From: Pseudomonadota bacterium
Lineage (GTDB): Bacteria > Myxococcota_A > Polyangia > Polyangiales > JAFGIB01
NCBI GenBank assembly: GCA_017881185.1
Contig: JADGRE010000021.1
Span: forward strand, 1-43,950
Reading direction: 5' to 3'
DNA: 43,950 nt
Positions 43,712 through 43,950 of the stretch are shown here, piece after piece. The translations under genes were made by a program, and so were the position numbers. Numbering within the stretch: position 1 is the stretch's first letter; each line of letters starts with the position of its first letter. The notes beneath the pieces were generated by a model. It made no database searches, was not told where the DNA came from, and worked only from the letters and a program-made list of their open reading frames with translations.

Positions 43712-43950
43712 TCAGGGCGCAATGTGGCCCGAGAAGCTCACGACGACGCTGTGGCCACTGCTGCTGCTTTCCTGCCGTAGGCGCGCGTCCAGCTGGCGGA
43801 CGAGCGCGCGCACCAGCGCACCGGCCAGGCTGCGCTCACTGAGGCGGTCTGTTGCGCCGCCGCCGCCGCGACCCGGGTCGTGGACCGTGAGGCTGAGCAC
43901 GCCGTCCGCGTCGCGCGACATGCTGATCGCCAAGGTCCCGGGCCAGCCGC
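43712..43950 (-). CDS. Histidine kinase, C-terminal ATPase part (5' end beyond window)
   Basis: About 79 residues are visible; the gene enters from the right edge and stops at 43712. The segment GWPGTLAISMSRDADGVLSL, then VHDPGRGGGG and SLAGALVRALVRQLDARLRQ, fits the HATPase domain end of HisKA_2/HWE-type sensor kinases (the G1 box, the L-x-R-x-L helix and the final strand HSVVVSFSG). Sensor and phospho-accepting domains are outside the window. The stop lies 6 bp from the right tRNA repeat. Confidence 0.65.
   Translation of the reverse strand, partial: GWPGTLAISMSRDADGVLSLTVHDPGRGGGGATDRLSERSLAGALVRALVRQLDARLRQESSSSGHSVVVSFSGHIAP

Overview
The window is high-GC bacterial chromosome that most resembles a myxobacterium (phylum Myxococcota, probably class Polyangia; this is inferred from gene content, not from a marker-gene comparison). 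Pointers are two secreted proteins ending in MYXO-CTERM-like tails, a haem/copper PHM-like lipoprotein with a long Ala/Gly/Thr linker, an FHA-domain enhancer-binding protein, a Ser/Thr kinase followed by a TPR/PEGA-type protein, a myxobacterial-type ECF sigma factor, and frequent GTG/TTG starts. Gene density is high and there is no large mobile element, but several small ones are visible.

Left part (1-12,335): a minus-strand series holds a cytochrome P450 (3' end cut by the window) preceded by a TetR-type palindrome, two paralogous BNR/Asp-box MYXO-CTERM proteins flanking a Bax-inhibitor-1-like membrane protein, and a methyltransferase-glycosyltransferase fusion. A plus-strand pair (DUF1684 protein, atypical crotonase) follows. 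Then comes a tightly packed minus-strand operon: outer-membrane-like protein, ECF sigma factor, TPR anti-sigma candidate, and a lipoprotein with a polymer-forming-type repeat region; the last three overlap by 4 bp each.

Middle (12,381-31,791): mutY and a bifunctional aldolase/SDR; the PHM/cytochrome lipoprotein; DUF362 protein and MFS exporter; Ser/Thr kinase and TPR/PEGA protein, the latter ending exactly in a 166-bp MITE-like element; FHA-sigma54-type regulator with a degenerate GAFTGA loop, downstream of an unusual 15-residue-repeat protein; YqiA-like hydrolase; His/Met-rich Spy/CpxP-like protein; nth; MATE exporter; a hairpin element and short repeats; serC; a REC-HK-REC hybrid kinase.

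Right part (31,964-43,950): TMTC-like glycosyltransferase with TPRs, DUF4185-like lipoprotein, divergent pyrophosphatase, AEC transporter, a 569-bp region with strong hairpins, cdsA, a CbpA-like J-protein, a pair of parS-like 16-mers directly upstream of bioF-bioD, glutaryl-CoA dehydrogenase, and a tRNA-Ala(CGC). The 3' 30 bp of this tRNA is repeated exactly 1,015 bp downstream; between the copies lie a parDE toxin-antitoxin pair, a frameshifted AAA-ATPase gene remnant and a REP-like hairpin, i.e. the debris of a small tRNA-targeted island. The window ends in the C-terminal part of a histidine kinase.

Most genes are housekeeping or ordinary accessory functions. The strongest candidates for a second look are the tRNA-Ala mini-island, the parS pair, the repeat protein/FHA regulator pair, the TA-flanked MITE that supplies a stop codon, and the sigma/anti-sigma surface operon.
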